DNA from: VRUE01 sp040904405
GTDB taxonomy: Bacteria > Actinomycetota > Thermoleophilia > Solirubrobacterales > 70-9
DNA: 10,506 nucleotides
Assembly (NCBI GenBank): GCA_040904405.1
Contig: JBBDTK010000031.1
Location: forward strand, 1-10,506
Reading direction: 5' to 3'
Translations under genes and position numbers: made by a program
In this document: piece after piece, positions 9,104-10,506 of the stretch
How positions within the stretch are numbered: the stretch's first letter is position 1
How the letters are laid out: the number at the start of each line of letters is the position of its first letter
The notes under the pieces: generated by a model
Told to the model about the DNA's origin: nothing
What the model saw: only the letters and a program-made list of their open reading frames with translations
Database searches by the model: none

Positions 9104-9183
9104 GTGCATACCGGGCTGACTCCAGGCTCCTGCCTACGGGTGGGGCATAGCCAGGCGTCCGGTGGAGCTGACCCGGTATGCAC
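9104..9183 (+). other. Hairpin A with 12-bp perfect stem
   Basis: GTGCATACCGGG (9104-9115) pairs perfectly with CCCGGTATGCAC (9172-9183). It continues through a symmetric internal loop CTGA (9116-9119) / CTGA (9168-9171) into a second stem CTCCA (9120-9124) / TGGAG (9163-9167). The apical 38 bases can form further pairings such as GCTCC/GGGGC. This is an RNA-like layout rather than a simple palindrome. Confidence 0.6.
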
Positions 9184-9184
9184 C

Positions 9185-9286
9185 ATCCCGGTAGGGGTTC
9201 CACTTAACTTTTTTTGAAGACAGTCGGTTGCCATCCGCAAAAGTCGCGGCAAAAAAAGGTACAAGACGTTCCACCCCTACCGGGAT
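9185..9286 (+). other. Hairpin B with T7/A7 inner stem
   Basis: ATCCCGGTAGGGG (9185-9197) pairs perfectly with CCCCTACCGGGAT (9274-9286). Inside, CTTTTTTTG (9208-9216) pairs with CAAAAAAAG (9250-9258), and CCGC (9235-9238) with GCGG (9246-9249). A direct repeat GTTCCAC occurs at 9197-9203 and 9268-9274. The T7 run could end transcription from the purF side and the A7 run could do so on the minus strand. Confidence 0.55.
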
Positions 9287-9309
9287 AGGCTTTCAGTAGG
9301 ACCAGGCGG

Positions 9310-9355
9310 CGCAGCCGACATTCACCACACCCCAGTGGGGTCAATGTCGGCTGCG
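9310..9355 (+). repeat. Palindrome 1, upstream of purN
   Basis: CGCAGCCGACATT (9310-9322) and AATGTCGGCTGCG (9343-9355) are perfect 13-bp inverted arms; the centre adds ACCCC/GGGGT around AGT. The hairpin ends 11 bases before the purN ATG, with no ribosome binding site between. It shares 14 of 16 bases in each arm with palindrome 2 in the purN 3' end, so the two are copies of one element. Confidence 0.7.
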
Positions 9356-9366
9356 ATGATGCGGCC

Positions 9367-10074
9367 ATGAGCGAATCGTTCAAGCTGGTCGTCCTCGCTT
9401 CCGGCAACGGGTCGAACCTGCAGGCGATTCTCGACACGTTGCACGGGCGCGAGGGGGTCGAGGTGGTCGGGGTGGGGTCCGACAAGCCGGGGGCGCGGGC
9501 GCTGGAGCGAGCCGAGGCGGCCGGGGTCGCGACCGCGGTCTTCCCGCGCGAGAAGTTCGCCAACCGTGAGGCGCGCGACGCGGCGATGGCGGAGTGGGTC
9601 GAGGGCCGGGGAGCCGACCTCGTCGCCCTCGCCGGCTACATGCAGCTGCTCTCCGCCGCCTTCGTCGCCCGCTTTCGCGACCGGATCGTCAACGTCCATC
9701 CGGCGCTGCTGCCCGCCTTCCCGGGCCTCGACGCGATCGGCCAGGCGCTCGACGCCGGGGTGGAGACGACCGGCGTCACCGTCCACTTCGTCGACGAGGG
9801 GGTCGACACCGGCCCGCCGATCCTGCAACGCGAGGTGCCGGTGCCCCCCGGCCGCGACCGGGCCGAGCTGGAAGCGGCGATCCACGCGGTCGAGCACGAG
9901 CTCTACCCCGAGGCGATCCGCAGCTTGGCACTGTGTTTGTCCGACGCATCCGACATTGACCCCACCAGGGGGTGGTCAAAGTCGGATGCGTCTTCCGAGG
10001 CGGCGACGGACAGCCCACAATCCAGTCATCTAGGATCGGTGCCGAGTGAGCGAAGCGCCCGCCGAAACCCCTAG
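9367..10074 (+). CDS. purN: Phosphoribosylglycinamide formyltransferase with extended C-terminus
   Basis: Transfers a formyl group from 10-formyltetrahydrofolate to GAR, step 3 of purine synthesis; cytosolic. Visible are the GNGSNLQAI loop (13-21), AGYMQLLS, NVHPALLPAFPG and TGVTVHFVDEGVDTGPPILQ. Asn109, His111 and Asp147 match the catalytic Asn106-His108-Asp144 of E. coli PurN. The conserved fold ends near residue 188 (HELYPEAIRSLAL). The open frame then runs 45 residues further through palindrome 2 (about residues 193-209) and a Ser/Ala-rich tail to TAG at 10072, overlapping purH by 29 bases. The 235-residue total exceeds the usual 190-215. The tail looks like read-through caused by insertion of the palindrome, not a domain. 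ATG 9367 has no clear ribosome binding site; a structured leader precedes it. Confidence 0.95.
   Translation: MSESFKLVVLASGNGSNLQAILDTLHGREGVEVVGVGSDKPGARALERAEAAGVATAVFPREKFANREARDAAMAEWVEGRGADLVALAGYMQLLSAAFVARFRDRIVNVHPALLPAFPGLDAIGQALDAGVETTGVTVHFVDEGVDTGPPILQREVPVPPGRDRAELEAAIHAVEHELYPEAIRSLALCLSDASDIDPTRGWSKSDASSEAATDSPQSSHLGSVPSERSARRNP
9943..9992 (+). repeat. Palindrome 2, inside the purN 3' coding end
   Basis: GACGCATCCGACATTGACC (9943-9961) and GGTCAAAGTCGGATGCGTC (9974-9992) are 19-base inverted arms with a single A-A mismatch (9955/9980); ACC/GGT can add to the stem. It is closely related to palindrome 1, with the shared core GCA(G/T)CCGACATT. It lies in the purN frame and encodes about 17 residues beyond the conserved fold. 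Confidence 0.7.
10007..10036 (+). promoter_or_regulatory. Possible purH promoter
   Basis: TAGGAT (10031-10036) resembles a -10 box, and CGGACA (10007-10012) matches four of six bases of a -35 box at an 18-base spacing. The GTG of purH lies nine bases past the -10 box, which would give a nearly leaderless mRNA. AGGA inside the box could instead be a weak, distant ribosome binding site. Confidence 0.3.
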
Positions 10075-10506
10075 CGAGACCACCAGCGGCGGCGCCGTCC
10101 AGGTGCGCCGGGCGCTGGTCTCGGTCTCCGACAAGACCGGCGTCGCCGAGTTCGCCAAGTCGCTGACGGCGCTAGGGGTGGAGCTGCTCTCGACCGGCGG
10201 GACGGCGGCGGCGCTGCGCGAGGCGGGGCTCGAGGTGACCGACGTGTCCGAGTTCACCGGCCAGGAGGAGATCCTCGACGGCCGGGTGAAGACGCTGCAC
10301 CCGCGGCTGCACGCGGCCCTGCTGGCGCGGCGTGACGACGCCGAGCACATGGCGGTGCTGGAGCGCGAGGGGATCGAGCCGATCGACCTGGTCTGCGTCA
10401 ACCTCTACCCCTTCGAGGAGACGGTGGCCGGGCTCGACGTCGACGCCGGCGTCGCGGTCGAAAACATCGACATCGGCGGGCCGACGATGATACGCGCCGC
10501 GGCGAA
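10046..10506 (+). CDS. purH: Bifunctional AICAR formyltransferase/IMP cyclohydrolase (3' end outside window)
   Basis: PurH carries out the last two steps to IMP: formylation of AICAR and ring closure of FAICAR. The window holds about 153 codons, the N-terminal MGS-like cyclohydrolase domain. Visible are RRALVSVSDKTG, LLSTGGT (Ser49-Thr53), GRVKTLHPRLHAALLARR (Lys82, His85, Arg87), VNLYPFEETV and ENIDIGGPTMIRAAA, all standard for this family. The chosen start, GTG 10046, opens with SEAPAETPSETTSGGAVQV, a short disordered extension before the conserved RRALVSVSDKTG; GTG 10103 directly before that block is a possible alternative. It overlaps the extended purN frame in a different phase. The formyltransferase domain lies beyond the window. 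Confidence 0.95.
   Translation, partial: MSEAPAETPSETTSGGAVQVRRALVSVSDKTGVAEFAKSLTALGVELLSTGGTAAALREAGLEVTDVSEFTGQEEILDGRVKTLHPRLHAALLARRDDAEHMAVLEREGIEPIDLVCVNLYPFEETVAGLDVDAGVAVENIDIGGPTMIRAAA

Larger units (their letters stand above)
9092..9289 (+). repeat. Nested inverted-repeat element between purF and purN
   Basis: CCTATCCCGG (9092-9101), three bases after the purF stop codon, is the exact reverse complement of CCGGGATAGG (9280-9289). Between them lie two further perfect hairpin stems, listed separately. The inner arm ATCCCGGTAGGGG overlaps in sequence with the outer arm, so both compete for the same 3' arm. No coding frame in it looks real. Size, terminal inverted repeats and location fit a MITE-like non-autonomous element; the nested stems also fit a structured RNA or attenuator. 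No target-site duplication is obvious. I do not recognise it as tmRNA, SRP RNA, RNase P RNA, 6S RNA or a known riboswitch. Confidence 0.6.

Noticed and set aside
9239..9259. CRISPR-like or simple repeat around A-rich bases
   Set aside because: Only homopolymer runs that pair with the T7 run; no repeated unit with spacers anywhere in the window.
9092..9289. Known RNA classes (6S, tmRNA, SRP RNA, RNase P RNA, common riboswitches)
   Set aside because: The length of about 198 bases recalls 6S RNA, but the two side-by-side hairpins do not give its single rod with a central bulge; diagnostic core sequences of the others are absent.
9204..9563. Minus-strand frame covering the purF-purN gap and the purN start
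   Set aside because: Crosses the inverted repeats and purN antisense; the composition reflects palindromes rather than a protein.

Overview
The window is high-GC bacterial DNA with GC-rich third codon positions, TTG and GTG starts and AAGGAG-type ribosome binding sites. This, together with close matches to the mycobacterial LpqY-SugABC proteins, points to an actinobacterium. The absence of anything mycolate-specific and the general style suggest a Thermoleophilia/Solirubrobacterales-like lineage; that placement is inference.

Layout, all genes on the + strand. (1) 1-2193: purL without its first few dozen codons, followed by two small hairpins. (2) 2251-3257: an AT-rich patch of three imperfect tandem repeats abuts the remains of a DUF4143-type ATPase gene that has lost its P-loop half. 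(3) 3258-3357: a leader with two strong hairpins. (4) 3358-7593: a tightly packed four-gene ABC importer, lpqY-sugA-sugB-sugC, in the same order as the trehalose importer of Mycobacterium. (5) 7643-9088: purF. (6) 9089-9366: a 278-bp gap filled with inverted repeats, namely a nested element of about 200 bp and then a compact palindrome just before purN. (7) 9367-10074: purN, whose C-terminus runs through a second, related palindrome. (8) 10046 to the end: the 5' part of purH.

Four purine genes (purL, purF, purN, purH) are collected here. They encode steps of the de novo route from PRPP to IMP: PurF step 1, PurN step 3, PurL step 4, PurH the last two steps. The series is interrupted between purL and purF by about 5.4 kb of accessory DNA: the DUF4143 relic and the sugar importer. 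The importer has a lipoprotein receptor, two permeases and its own ATPase, with start/stop overlaps that imply translational coupling.

The parts not explained by ordinary genes are the inverted-repeat element at 9092-9289, the two sequence-related palindromes that bracket purN (9310-9355 and 9943-9992), and the AT-rich repeats at the DUF4143 breakpoint. They may be small mobile palindromic elements, structured RNA, or regulatory hairpins; sequence alone does not decide.
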